NCBI RefSeq assembly: GCF_005818865.1
Contig: NZ_VBRY01000003.1
Span: forward strand, 248,001 to 312,000
Direction: 5' to 3'
Source: Mariprofundus erugo
Lineage (GTDB): Bacteria; Pseudomonadota; Zetaproteobacteria; Mariprofundales; Mariprofundaceae
DNA length: 64,000 bases
Position 1 is the first letter of the stretch. Every line of letters begins with the position of its first letter. This document shows positions 43,044 to 52,265 of the stretch, in pieces. Under the pieces are notes generated by a model. It was given only the letters and a program-made list of their open reading frames with translations. It made no database searches and was not told the origin of the DNA. Made by a program: the position numbers and the translations under genes.

Positions 43044-43082
43044 AGTCATGTTTCCCTCCCCCCCCTTCCCTGAAACATGACT
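43044..43082 (+). other. Hairpin with pyrimidine loop before trkH
   Basis: AGTCATGTTTC and GAAACATGACT pair perfectly at 11 bp around a 17-base loop of C and T only. It lies about 50 bp before the trkH start. No T tract follows, so a leader role is more likely than termination. Confidence 0.6.
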
Positions 43083-43133
43083 TCCGGGGGCAGTTTCTTG
43101 CAAAAGCAGTTGCCATGGGCGCATGATGCGTCA

Positions 43134-44600
43134 ATGAAGCAGGACAAGATGGCTCTGTTCCGCCCGGTCTTAACCGTGGTCGCCTTTGTATGGATACTGG
43201 GGGCGATGCTTGCTCTGCCGCCATTGCTGCTCGCCGTTAACGAGGGGGCACACACCACCCGCAGTTTTGTGTATGCCGCCGCCGCTTTTTTTATCATCGG
43301 TATATGGCTCCGTTCCCGCGCACGCCAACAGCGTTTTGAGGTTTCCAGCCAGCAACTTTATCTGATTACCGTCGCCAGCTGGAGTGTGCTGGCTGTGATT
43401 GGTGCCATCCCGCTCTATGCGGCCATGCCGCAACTCTCGTTTTGTGATGCTTTTTTTGAGTCGATGTCCGGTATTACCACCACCGGCTCGACCGTCCTGA
43501 CCGGCCTTGATGCCATGCCGCACAGCCTGTTGCTCTGGCGCGGCTTGCTGCAGTGGGTGGGCGGCATCGGTATCATCGTGATCAGTATTGCCATTCTTCC
43601 CTATCTGCGTGTGGGCGGTATGCGCATGTTCTCCACCGAGTCGTCCGACTGGTCGGATAAAACGCTGCACCACGCTCAGGAGTTCATTCAGAATATCGGA
43701 CTGCTGTATCTGGGGCTGACGATGCTGGCCATGGGCTGCTACTGGCTTGCCGGTATGGGCTGGTTTGATGCGATCGTGCATGCCATGACCACCCTCTCCA
43801 CCGGCGGTTACTCCACCCATGACGCATCGATGGGCTATTTCAACGACCGGCCACTGATTCTCTGGTTTGCCAGTCTGTTCATGCTGTTGGGCTCGCTGCC
43901 GTTTTCACTGTTTGTTGCCTTTATGCATGGCAAAAAGAATGCCCTGCTGGGCGACAGTCAGGTACGCGGATTTCTCGCCTTCGTGATGATTCTGATTCTG
44001 CTCTTCAGTATCGAGCGCACCATCAACAGCGATCTCGATTTCTTTCGGGTGCTGACCCATGTCGCATTCAATGTGATTTCGGTGATTTCAACGACCGGCT
44101 ATGCCTCCGATGACTATACGCAGTGGGGCCCGTATGCGGTGATCATCTTTTTCTACATCATGTTTGTCGGCGGCTGTTCGGGATCGACGGCTGGCTCGAT
44201 GAAATTCTTCAGGTTTCAGGTGGCCTTCATTCTGCTGCGCAATCAGCTGCATTTGATGCGCCATCCGTATGCCGTGATTCCGTCCAAATATAACGGTCAT
44301 GTGCTCTCCGATGATATTGTCCGCTCCATCGTGGCCTTTTCATTTTACTTTGCCTTCATCATTGCCGCGATTGCCCTGTTTCTGTCGCTGACCGGCCTTG
44401 ATTTTATTACCAGCCTCAGTGCTGCCGCGACCGCAGTCACCAACGTCGGTCCGGGGCTGGGTGATGTGATTGGACCGGCGGGAAACTTCTCAACCCTGCC
44501 GGATGCCGCCAAGTGGATATTGTGTGGCGGCATGCTGATCGGCCGGCTGGAAATCATGACGGTGATTGTCATCTTCACCCGTACCTTTTGGCGTACCTGA
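43134..44600 (+). CDS. trkH: TrkH family potassium uptake protein
   Basis: Encodes 488 residues. Four pore-loop repeats with selectivity-filter glycines: MSGITTTGS, TLSTGGYS, VISTTGYAS and AVTNVGPG. VGGCSGSTAGSMK lies in the intracellular gating loop region. It imports K+ across the inner membrane with a TrkA partner not found in the window. ATG 43134 is used; ATG 43149 has AGGA better placed and is an alternative. Confidence 0.94.
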   Translation: MKQDKMALFRPVLTVVAFVWILGAMLALPPLLLAVNEGAHTTRSFVYAAAAFFIIGIWLRSRARQQRFEVSSQQLYLITVASWSVLAVIGAIPLYAAMPQLSFCDAFFESMSGITTTGSTVLTGLDAMPHSLLLWRGLLQWVGGIGIIVISIAILPYLRVGGMRMFSTESSDWSDKTLHHAQEFIQNIGLLYLGLTMLAMGCYWLAGMGWFDAIVHAMTTLSTGGYSTHDASMGYFNDRPLILWFASLFMLLGSLPFSLFVAFMHGKKNALLGDSQVRGFLAFVMILILLFSIERTINSDLDFFRVLTHVAFNVISVISTTGYASDDYTQWGPYAVIIFFYIMFVGGCSGSTAGSMKFFRFQVAFILLRNQLHLMRHPYAVIPSKYNGHVLSDDIVRSIVAFSFYFAFIIAAIALFLSLTGLDFITSLSAAATAVTNVGPGLGDVIGPAGNFSTLPDAAKWILCGGMLIGRLEIMTVIVIFTRTFWRT

Positions 44601-44671
44601 GCGGAAGCCGCGCAGCAGCAGCCAGTCCGGTCAAGTAAAGGCAACGTGACTCCGTTATCATGCCCTGGTCA

Positions 44672-44764
44672 TGTGGAAGCCACAGGCCGGGCGCAGGAAC
44701 CCCTCAATGCAGTACTATGGTTTTACTCTGCGTAACTCTGCGTCCTTTGCGGTGAAAGGATTTT
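44672..44764 (+). repeat. Dispersed repeat A, single copy
   Basis: TGTGGAAGCCACAGGCCGGGCGCAGGAAC ... GGTTTTACTCTGCGTAACTC and TGCGTCCTTTGCGGTGAAAGGATTTT match the array unit at 51342-51915. It lies in the 242-bp gap before mutS, preceded by GTAAAGGCAA as at 51302. Confidence 0.85.
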
Positions 44765-44842
44765 AAATAACGGTCTCTTTGAATGAGATCTCCCGGGCAG
44801 GTCTCTCTTATGTATTGACCGTTGCCATGCTACATTGCGGCC

Positions 44843-47434
44843 ATGACGAACAAGGCAGGGCACGAGGCCCATACCCCGATGATGCAGCAGTATCTGTCGA
44901 TCAAATCCGAATATGCGGATTGTCTGCTGTTTTACCGTATGGGCGATTTCTACGAAATGTTTTTTGATGATGCGGTGCAGGCATCAAAGATTCTTGATAT
45001 TACACTGACCAAACGGGGCAAGGCCAACGGTGACGATATTCCGATGGCGGGCGTGCCCTGGCATCAGGCGGAGGGCTATCTGGCCCGGCTGGTTGCCGCC
45101 GGCAAGCGGGTGGCGGTCTGTGAGCAGATGGAGCCGCCGGATGGCAGCAAGGGGCCGGTTCGCCGTGAAGTGGTGCGAGTGGTTACCTCCGGTACGCTCA
45201 CCGAGGCGGAGCTGCTTGATCATGCCCGTTCAGCACCGCTGACGGCGTGCGTGCAGCGCGGCGAGCAGTGGGGTATTGCGGCACTGGATCTATCCTGTGG
45301 TCACTGGCGACTGCTGGAGGGCGTCGGGGCGGCGGCCTTTGAGGAGCAGATGGCGATTCTGGCACCGGCCGAGTTGCTGTTGCCGGCTGCCGATGAGGCG
45401 GTGGTGGATGTGCCGGTGGCACGTCCCGGTGACTGGAGCTTTTCGGCTGCCGTGGCCCGTGAGCAGCTGGAGCAGCATTTTGGTATTAGTGACTGGCAGT
45501 CGCTGAATCTCGAGACGCACCCGCTGGCGGCTGCGGCGACCGGTGCGGTACTGGTTTATCTGGTTCAGACACAGAAGTGCACCCTCTCGCATCTGCAGCT
45601 GCCGGTATTTATCGAGCGGGGGGAGGGGATGCGTATCGATATGCGCTCCCGTCGCAATCTTGAGCTCTATTGTGCCCTCAATGGTGACCCGAAAGCGGGC
45701 ATGATCGCCGTGCTGGATGAGAGCTGTACGCCGATGGGGGCACGCCTTTTGCGGCAATGGATTGATGCGCCGCTGACCGATCTGGAGCAGTTGCGCCACC
45801 GTCAGGATGCGGTCCAGAGTCTGGTCGATGATCGCGATATGCTCGCCGCACTGCGCAGCCGGCTGAGTGATGTGCGTGATATCGAGCGAATGCTGACCCG
45901 CATTGTGCTCGGCCGCGCCTATCCGCGTGACTTTCGCGGTCTGGCCGACTCGCTGCAGGCACTGCCCGAGCTCTATACCCTGCTGGGGGACCGCTCCGGT
46001 CTTTATGCCGGTATCATCAAGTCACTGCAGGGGCTTGAGTCACTGGCTGCCGGGCTGGATCAGGCGCTGGTGGCAACGGTGCCGGCGCAGTTTCGCGATG
46101 GCGGAGTCATTCGTGAGGGCTTTGATGCCGAGCTGGACCGCCTGCGCGGACTGGCCCGCGATGCCGGTGACTGGCTGTGCCGTTACGAGGCACGCGAGCG
46201 CGAGCGCACGGGGCTGGCCAATCTGCGCGTCAAATACAACAAGGTATTCGGCTATTTTATCGAGATTTCGCGCGCCCAGGCCAGAGAGGCACCGGCCGAT
46301 TACGTGCGCAAGCAGACGCTGGTCAATGCCGAGCGCTTTATCACCGATGAATTGCATGCATTCGAGTCGGAAATTCTCGGGGCGCAGGATGCGGCCATGC
46401 AGCGCGAGGAGGCGCTGATCGAGTCACTGCGTCAGCAGCTATGTCAGCAGGCGGCGGCCATTCAGCAGGCGGCGCGGGCGGTGGCTTCACTCGATGTGCT
46501 GGCCTGCTTTGCCTTTCTGGCCATTCGCTACCGCTATGTGCGACCGCAGGTGCACAGTGGTCGCGCCCTGCAGATTGTCGGCGGGCGTCACCCGGTGGTG
46601 GAGCGGCATTTGAAGAGCAAGGAGCCGTTTGTCGCCAATGATACCCATATGGATATGAAGTCGCGCCGTTTTATGCTGCTGACCGGTCCGAATATGGGCG
46701 GTAAATCGACCTATATGCGTCAGGTGGCGTGGATTGTCTGGCTGGCCCATACCGGCTGCTTTGTGGCGGCCGATGAGGCCAGGATCCCGCTGACCAAACG
46801 GTTGTTCACCCGTGTCGGGGCGGGCGATGAGCTGGCCAGCGGCCGCTCCACGTTTATGGTGGAAATGATGGAGACGGCCACCATCCTCAATCAGATGGAG
46901 CCGCGTTCGCTGGTGATTGTCGATGAGATCGGGCGGGGAACGAGTACCTGGGATGGTCTGGCCATTGCCTGGTCGGTGGCCGAGCGGCTGATCACGGCGC
47001 CGGATGTGCTGACCCTGTTTGCCACCCATTACCATGAACTGACCGAGCTTCCCGATACCTGGGCTGCGGCATTTAATGCTTCTGTCACCGTTCGCGAGTG
47101 GAATGGTTCGGTGATTTTTATGCATCAGGTGGTGGAAGATGCCGCCGATCAGTCTTACGGTATCGCCGTGGCCCAGCTGGCCGGTCTGCCGCGTGAGGTG
47201 GTCAAGCGGGCGCGTGAGCATCTGTTCCGGCTTGAGCATGGTTCCGAGCTGGCGGCGGAGTCGGGCAAGAATCAGCTTGGCCTGTTTGCCGTGGCGGAAA
47301 AACGGCAGCAGGAGGCGGAGCTTGACGGCTTGCGGCAGTTGCGGGAAAAAATCCGGCAGATCGATGTGAACGATATGCGTCCGCTGGATGCGCTGATGTA
47401 TCTGGATAATCTGGTCAGAGAGGTGAAACAGTGA
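44843..47434 (+). CDS. mutS: DNA mismatch repair protein MutS
   Basis: Encodes 863 residues. The mismatch-binding domain begins [30 protein letters not shown], including the Phe of the F-x-E motif. Connector, lever and clamp domains follow, then the ABC-type ATPase with [20 protein letters not shown] (Walker A), [17 protein letters not shown] (Walker B) and [10 protein letters not shown]. It recognises replication mismatches and would work with MutL, not in the window. ATG 44843 lacks a strong ribosome-binding site. The stop overlaps the next gene (GTGA). Confidence 0.97.
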   Translation: MTNKAGHEAHTPMMQQYLSIKSEYADCLLFYRMGDFYEMFFDDAVQASKILDITLTKRGKANGDDIPMAGVPWHQAEGYLARLVAAGKRVAVCEQMEPPDGSKGPVRREVVRVVTSGTLTEAELLDHARSAPLTACVQRGEQWGIAALDLSCGHWRLLEGVGAAAFEEQMAILAPAELLLPAADEAVVDVPVARPGDWSFSAAVAREQLEQHFGISDWQSLNLETHPLAAAATGAVLVYLVQTQKCTLSHLQLPVFIERGEGMRIDMRSRRNLELYCALNGDPKAGMIAVLDESCTPMGARLLRQWIDAPLTDLEQLRHRQDAVQSLVDDRDMLAALRSRLSDVRDIERMLTRIVLGRAYPRDFRGLADSLQALPELYTLLGDRSGLYAGIIKSLQGLESLAAGLDQALVATVPAQFRDGGVIREGFDAELDRLRGLARDAGDWLCRYEARERERTGLANLRVKYNKVFGYFIEISRAQAREAPADYVRKQTLVNAERFITDELHAFESEILGAQDAAMQREEALIESLRQQLCQQAAAIQQAARAVASLDVLACFAFLAIRYRYVRPQVHSGRALQIVGGRHPVVERHLKSKEPFVANDTHMDMKSRRFMLLTGPNMGGKSTYMRQVAWIVWLAHTGCFVAADEARIPLTKRLFTRVGAGDELASGRSTFMVEMMETATILNQMEPRSLVIVDEIGRGTSTWDGLAIAWSVAERLITAPDVLTLFATHYHELTELPDTWAAAFNASVTVREWNGSVIFMHQVVEDAADQSYGIAVAQLAGLPREVVKRAREHLFRLEHGSELAAESGKNQLGLFAVAEKRQQEAELDGLRQLREKIRQIDVNDMRPLDALMYLDNLVREVKQ

Positions 47435-47748
47435 AAAAGTACAGTATCGGATTGATGTTTCTGGGCCTGCTGCTGCACGGCTGTACATGGGTGGAGCCGA
47501 CGACCGAAGGGGTGAATGTGCGGGTGGTCTACCTGGCTCAGGTGGAGGGCTGCAAAAAGCTGGGTTCGGTGAAGGTCGGGGTGCTCGACAAGGTGCTGTT
47601 TGTCTCCCGTTCGGAAGAGCAGGTGGCAGCCGAGCTTGAGGTTTCCGGTCAGAATGCAGCGGCCGAGATCGGTGGCGACACCATTGTGGCGACCAGTCGG
47701 GTGATCGACGGCGAACAGGCATTCGATGTCTACCGCTGCCGTCAGTAA
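47431..47748 (+). CDS. DUF4156 family lipoprotein
   Basis: Encodes 105 residues from GTG 47431, overlapping the mutS stop. [19 protein letters not shown] is a lipoprotein signal with Cys-18 (LHGC). The body [20 protein letters not shown] and [26 protein letters not shown] matches the DUF4156/YjeI pattern of small outer-membrane lipoproteins of unknown role. Its 3' end overlaps glnD by 23 bp, linking mutS and glnD in one transcript. Confidence 0.85.
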   Translation: MKKYSIGLMFLGLLLHGCTWVEPTTEGVNVRVVYLAQVEGCKKLGSVKVGVLDKVLFVSRSEEQVAAELEVSGQNAAAEIGGDTIVATSRVIDGEQAFDVYRCRQ

Positions 47749-50326
47749 CGACGTGATCAGTCCGCGCCGGCAGCTGGCGGCACTGTATCAGCAGGTGGAA
47801 GCTGCGTTCGATGCTGGCGCCAGTGGTGGTGAACTGAGCCGGTTGATGTGTCAGGGGGTGGATGCACTGTTGATCCGTCTCTGGCAGCAGCAGGCACCGG
47901 CAGCGGCGGCCTGTATGGATCTGGTTGCGGTCGGTGGTTACGGGCGGGGGGAGTTGTCTCCTCACTCCGATTGGGATCTGTGGTTTATTGTGCCGGAGGA
48001 GCTGCCGGCACAGGCCGAGGAGGAGCTGCAGTCTTTTCTGCTGTCGCTCTGGGATATGGGCGCGAAAATCGGTCATGCGGTGCGTACGGTGCGCCATACG
48101 CTGGAGCATGTGCAGGAGGACTGGGCGAGTGCGACGGCGGCGCTTGAATCGCGTCTGCTGGCCGGTTCCGGCGAGCTGAACCGGCAGTTGCAGGCGAAGC
48201 TCGATATCTTTTTCAAAAAACAGCGTAAACCGTTTGTCGAGGCGAAGCTGGCCGAGCTGGAAGAGCGTCATATGCGTACCGGTGGTACCGCCTTCTGGAT
48301 GGAGCCGGATATCAAGGAGGGCAAGGGGGGGCTGCGCGACGTGCAGGCGGCCTTCTGGATCAGCAAGGTCTGGTATGGTTGCGACGATATTGCCGATCTG
48401 GTTGCAGCGGGCGCTGTGGCCGAGCGGGAGATTGAGCAGCTGCTGGCGGCCCAGGATTTTCTCTGGCGCTGCCGTACGGCACTGCATCTGGATACCCGCC
48501 GGGCCAATGAACGTATCGGTTTTGAACAGCAGGTGATGCTGGCCGAACAGATGGGCTATCAGCCGGTCAATGAGCGACCGGCCGTTGATGCCTTTATGAA
48601 GGATTATTTCCGTCATGTCGGGCGCGTGGCGCGGGTAACCGGCCTGCTGATGATGCATTTCCAGGAGCAGCTGCATCCGCGCCGCTTCTCCTTCACGCGC
48701 AATATCGGTGATGGTTTCACCCAGGAGGGGACACTGGTTGGCATTCGTGATGCCGGCGTCTTTCGTGAGGACCCGCTGCGGCTGCTGCGGGTGTTCCATG
48801 TCGCCCAGCAGGGGCAGCGCCGCCTCTCCAGCCAGACGTTGCGGCAGATCCGGGCCGATGTGCTGCTGATCGATGATGCTTTCCGCGATGATCCGGAGGC
48901 ACAGCGCACCTTTCTTAAAATCCTGCGTGGCCGGCGCAATGTGCACTGGGCATTGAAGGAGATGAATGATACCGGTGTACTCGGCCGCTTTATTCCCTGC
49001 TTCCGCGATGTGGTCGGGTTGGGGCAGTTCAATCGCTATCACGCCTATACGGTGGATGAGCATACGATCCGGGCAGTGGGTGAGGCGCGTAACTTCTGGC
49101 ACCGGGATCGTCAGATCCGTCTGCCGCTGGCGCATGATGTCTGTCATGCCATCCATCGGCCGGAGCTGCTCTATATTGCCCTGATTTTCCATGATATTGC
49201 CAAGGGATTGCCCGGTGATCATTCGGAGGTGGGAGCGCTGATGGCGCGCAGCTTCTGTGAGCGGATGCATATGGACAGCGATGCGACCGAGCTGGTCGAA
49301 TGGCTGGTCCGCGAGCACCTGCTGATGGCGGTCAAGAGCCAGCGTTTTGATCTCTCTGATCCGGAGGTGATTCGCGCCTTTGCCGAGCGGGTCGGTAATA
49401 TCAACCGGCTGCGTTATCTGTTTCTGCTGACCATTGCCGATATTGCCGCAGTGGGGCCGAATGTCTGGAATGACTGGAAGGGCTCATTGCTGCAGGAGCT
49501 CTACTGGCTGACCAGCGAATATTATCGCAGCGATGAATCGATCAGTGAGTCTTCCGAGCGTCTGTATCAGACCCGTGTCAATGCGGTACTCGATCGTTGC
49601 AGTGTCGCCCGTGAGCTGCAGGAGGAGGCGCTGGCGAGGCTGCCGCGCGCCTGCATCATGCATTTCCCGCCCCGGTTGCTGCAAAACATCGTCGAGCTGC
49701 TGGTGGCCACCGGGGGTGACGGGGTGAAATACTGGATCGACAGTGATCGTGGCCAGAGCCTGTTCTTTGTCGTTGCGCGTGAGCGGAACGGCCTGTTTGC
49801 AGCCTTAAGCGCCACCCTGACATCCGGGCATGGCAGCATTATGGCCGCCTATGCCGACAAGCTCAGTGACGGCCGCGTGCTCGATGTATTTCATATGCAG
49901 AGTGTCGATGGCTCGCCGTTTGATATTCCCAGTGATCTGGAGCGGCTGAAGAACCGCATTGATAAAATGCTGGCTGCCGATGCGCTGCCACGGGTGGCGA
50001 TTGATACCTCGTTCAAGATCAATGTGCTGATGCGGCGGGTGGAGGTGCGGGTGCGTGAGCTGCCCGATGCATCCTACCGGGTGACGGCGATCGAGGTGTC
50101 GGCTGCCGATCAGCCGAGGCTGCTGGCCCGTCTGGCCGATGCCATCTCATCGCAGGGTTATCAGTTGCACAGCGCCTCGATCTCAACCTTCGGTGAGCGG
50201 GCTGTCGACGTCTTCTTTATTACCGACAAGGCGATGCAGCAGCTGACAGAGGCACAGGTGGCGGAGTTGAGTCGTCAGTTGAGCGATATCGCCACATTAC
50301 CGGAGGAGCCGGCTCTGCCCGGCTAA
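47726..50326 (+). CDS. glnD: Bifunctional [protein-PII] uridylyltransferase/UMP-removing enzyme
   Basis: Encodes 866 residues. Nucleotidyltransferase site GGYGRGELSPHSDWDL (residues 70-85); the NT-associated helical domain FFKKQRKPFVEAKLAELEERH; HD domain IFHDIAKGLPGDHSEVGA; two C-terminal ACT domains (LFFVVARERNGLFAALSATL; EVSAADQPRLLARLADAI). It uridylylates PII under nitrogen limitation and removes UMP when glutamine is plentiful, tying this strain to PII/GlnE nitrogen control. The ATG lies inside the upstream lipoprotein gene. Confidence 0.97.
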   Translation: MSTAAVSNDVISPRRQLAALYQQVEAAFDAGASGGELSRLMCQGVDALLIRLWQQQAPAAAACMDLVAVGGYGRGELSPHSDWDLWFIVPEELPAQAEEELQSFLLSLWDMGAKIGHAVRTVRHTLEHVQEDWASATAALESRLLAGSGELNRQLQAKLDIFFKKQRKPFVEAKLAELEERHMRTGGTAFWMEPDIKEGKGGLRDVQAAFWISKVWYGCDDIADLVAAGAVAEREIEQLLAAQDFLWRCRTALHLDTRRANERIGFEQQVMLAEQMGYQPVNERPAVDAFMKDYFRHVGRVARVTGLLMMHFQEQLHPRRFSFTRNIGDGFTQEGTLVGIRDAGVFREDPLRLLRVFHVAQQGQRRLSSQTLRQIRADVLLIDDAFRDDPEAQRTFLKILRGRRNVHWALKEMNDTGVLGRFIPCFRDVVGLGQFNRYHAYTVDEHTIRAVGEARNFWHRDRQIRLPLAHDVCHAIHRPELLYIALIFHDIAKGLPGDHSEVGALMARSFCERMHMDSDATELVEWLVREHLLMAVKSQRFDLSDPEVIRAFAERVGNINRLRYLFLLTIADIAAVGPNVWNDWKGSLLQELYWLTSEYYRSDESISESSERLYQTRVNAVLDRCSVARELQEEALARLPRACIMHFPPRLLQNIVELLVATGGDGVKYWIDSDRGQSLFFVVARERNGLFAALSATLTSGHGSIMAAYADKLSDGRVLDVFHMQSVDGSPFDIPSDLERLKNRIDKMLAADALPRVAIDTSFKINVLMRRVEVRVRELPDASYRVTAIEVSAADQPRLLARLADAISSQGYQLHSASISTFGERAVDVFFITDKAMQQLTEAQVAELSRQLSDIATLPEEPALPG

Positions 50327-50531
50327 AGAGGCGCTGATCCAGCCCGTGCTTCCGGGCGGGTGATGGCTTGCGGGTCATGGATTTGCCATGCGGCTGGATA
50401 GTCCGGCCGGTCGTCCATCCGCAGTTTTTGTGGAAAGGATTGGTGACCGGCAGCACGGAGGGCGGGGTATGGCCGTGCTGCCGGCTACCATTACAGCTGT
50501 ATGATACAGGTAATCCCGGTGGGGCCCTTTG

Positions 50532-50897
50532 TTACCTGATGCTACCTGCAGCTGTAGCTTGTTCCGCGTTGCGAATGCGCACGCAGAGATAGTAGTCCGA
50601 CAGCGGTGCTTCACTGCTCTGTTGCAGGCCTGCCGGACAGATATCACAGCGCCAGCCGTCCTTTTCCATGGCACGGAGCAGTGATGTTGTCTGAATGAGT
50701 GACTCGCTTCTGTAGACTGCGATCAGTTTGTCCCACTCTCCGCGGCAGCATGTGCCGTTGATGGCTTCCATGCAGCGTTGCGGGTCGGTTGAGATACAGG
50801 CTGCAGAATCTGCAGCTGTTTTCAGGTGGTCCTCAACGATCCAGTTGATTTCATTGGTATCGATTTTGCCTATTTGATGCGCGTACTCAAGTTTCAT
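50532..50897 (-). CDS. Cysteine-rich hypothetical protein
   Basis: Encodes 121 residues from ATG 50897 (MKLEYAHQIGKIDTNEINW) with GGGAG upstream. Seven cysteines are spread through CISTDPQRCME, GTCCRGEWD, RCDICPAG and YYLCVRIRN. No signal peptide or membrane segment. Not recognised; the Cys pattern could bind metal or form disulphides. It is convergent with glnD and isolated. Confidence 0.6.
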   Translation of the reverse strand: MKLEYAHQIGKIDTNEINWIVEDHLKTAADSAACISTDPQRCMEAINGTCCRGEWDKLIAVYRSESLIQTTSLLRAMEKDGWRCDICPAGLQQSSEAPLSDYYLCVRIRNAEQATAAGSIR

Positions 50898-51341
50898 TCC
50901 AGTCTCCCGGGTCGCCTGCATTCCTTGCATGCTGCTGCGATACTGGCACCACCATCCTCCCTATGATCGGCCAAAATTGATCGCCGGCATTGCGGCCCTA
51001 TGACAATATTTGTGTATGAATGCATTATAAGTTTGGGGGTTTGTCTGCGATATCAGAATAAGTCTGATTTTTTTCGGAAAACGGAGCGTTGGCCGGATTT
51101 GGCGGCGCTGATGGTAATATATATGTCGAAGGGCATGTGGGACGAAAAAAAATGCATGTCAACGTCTGCCGGAGTCGGCAAGAGGGGGCGGAGGAGAGGT
51201 AAGGCCACCTCATTCAGCACTCCATACAGGTCACGGACCGGACGGTTTTGCCGTCGGCAGGTGAGCTCGGTCAATGACGCGTGTAAGGACTTGATGGGTC
51301 GGTAAAGGCAAAGTGCCTCGGGCATCATGCCCTCGCCCTGC

Positions 51342-51504
51342 GGGGGCGGTGGAAGCCACACGCCGGCCGCAGGCAACCACGCCATGCTTGTAAACCGGGC
51401 TTTTACTTTGCGTCACTCTGTGCCCTTTGCGGTGAAAGGATTTTCTTTGCATCTGGCCGCAGGGTGATTTCTGCCGGAGTGGCAACTCCATCATCTCTTT
51501 ATGT
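51342..51504 (+). repeat. Repeat A array, unit 1
   Basis: The unit begins GGGGGCGGTGGAAGCCACAC, contains GCTTGTAAACCGGGCTTTTA and CTTTGCGTCACTCTGTGCCC, and ends TTTCTGCCGGAGTGG. It is longer than the others by about 20 bases (CAACTCCATCATCTCTTTATG), which resembles the 3' end of repeat B. Confidence 0.9.
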
Positions 51505-51647
51505 GGGGGCGGTGGAAGCCACACGCCGGCCGAAGGCAACCACGCCCTGCTTGTAAACCGGGCTTTTACTTTGCGTCACTCTGTGCCCTTTGCGGCGAAA
51601 AGATTTTCTTTGCATCTGGCCGTAGGCTGATTTCTGCCGGAGTGGTG
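51505..51647 (+). repeat. Repeat A array, unit 2
   Basis: A 143-bp unit with the same order of blocks as unit 1, differing at scattered positions (CCCTGCTTGTAAACC; TTTGCGGCGAAAAG). Confidence 0.9.
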
Positions 51648-51789
51648 GGGGGCGGTGGAAGCCACACGCCGGCCGAAGGCAACCACGCCATGCTTGTAAA
51701 CCGGTTTTTTACTTTGCGTAACTCTGTGTCCTTTGCGGTGAAAGGATTTTCTTTGCATCTGGCCGCAGGGTGATTTCTGCCGGAGTGGT
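51648..51789 (+). repeat. Repeat A array, unit 3
   Basis: A 142-bp unit; has GGTTTTTTACTTTGCGTAAC in place of GGGCTTTTACTTTGCGTCAC, otherwise nearly the same as unit 2. Confidence 0.9.
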
Positions 51790-51915
51790 GGGGGCGGTGG
51801 AAGCCACACGCCGGCTGAAGGCAACCACGCCATGCTTGTAAACCGGTTTTTTACTTTGCGTCACTCTGTGTCCTTTGCGGTGAAAGAACTTTCTTTGCAT
51901 GCGATTGCTCCGGGC
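51790..51915 (+). repeat. Repeat A array, unit 4 (variant end)
   Basis: Matches unit 3 for about 105 bp, then ends in GCATGCGATTGCTCCGGG instead of GCATCTGGCCGCAGGG. The same ending occurs at 42852-42870. Confidence 0.88.
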
Positions 51916-51972
51916 GGAGAGGTAAGTGGTGCGCATGGGGGCCGGAAGACCGGGAGGGCTGAAAAGCGGTTT

Positions 51973-51992
51973 TGTCATCCATTTGGATGACA
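51973..51992. promoter_or_regulatory. Regulatory palindrome upstream of first NERD gene
   Basis: TGTCATCCATTTGGATGACA: perfect 9-bp arms around TT. It ends 21 bases before the putative -10 TAGTAT (52014-52019). A one-mismatch copy stands at the same spacing upstream of the second NERD gene. Confidence 0.7.
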
Positions 51993-52072
51993 TGACGTGG
52001 CGAAGATTCGGGCTAGTATACGCGGTTCCGTATCGCGATGACGGGCACCATGAATCGATTACGGAATGGGGA

Positions 52073-52184
52073 AGGGTCATACGACCCTGAATGGGAAGGG
52101 GATAGCATCGGTTGTGTCAGATGACCCTCGGGCATCACCGATGATCTACATCGAACAGGGCTGCAATATGCCCTGTTCGATGTA
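52073..52184 (+). other. Structured 5' leader of first NERD gene
   Basis: Three hairpins in a row: AGGGTC/GACCCT (52073-52088), CATCGGT/ACCGATG (52106-52143), and a perfect 15-bp stem TACATCGAACAGGGC/GCCCTGTTCGATGTA with an 8-base loop (52147-52184). No T tract follows, so simple termination is unlikely. Could be a cis-regulatory RNA; no known riboswitch is recognised. Confidence 0.55.
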
Positions 52185-52265
52185 TCTCCGTGCCTCTCCC
52201 CTGAAATCGATTGTTGGCGCATGCATTGACGATGCGCACACGGTTTTCACAGGAGGTGAGGACAA

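Larger units (their letters stand above)
42610..43133. other. Intergenic region between lspA and trkH
   Basis: This 524-bp gap between divergent genes contains a partial repeat A copy (42811-42870), a perfect CRP-type dyad (42908-42923) and an 11-bp-stem hairpin (43044-43082). No convincing ORF or RNA gene is seen. Confidence 0.6.
50898..52265. other. Long intergenic region: repeat array and structured leader
   Basis: No convincing gene lies in this 1.37-kb stretch. Its content is the four-unit repeat array (51342-51915), the regulatory palindrome (51973-51992), a putative promoter and a leader with several stem-loops before the first NERD gene. A 101-codon frame at 51000-51305 has no ribosome-binding site and poor codon character. 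Confidence 0.6.

Noticed and set aside
46487-49318. 943-codon open frame on the minus strand across mutS and glnD
   Set aside because: It lies wholly opposite mutS, the lipoprotein gene and glnD, all well supported by motifs; its product is His/Gln/Arg-rich with no domain. It is a shadow of GC-biased codon use.
51000-51305. 101-codon frame in the long intergenic region
   Set aside because: No ribosome-binding site, no domain, and it ends at the repeat array.
51342-51915. CRISPR array
   Set aside because: Units are about 143 bp and contiguous, without short repeats and unique spacers, and no cas genes are near.
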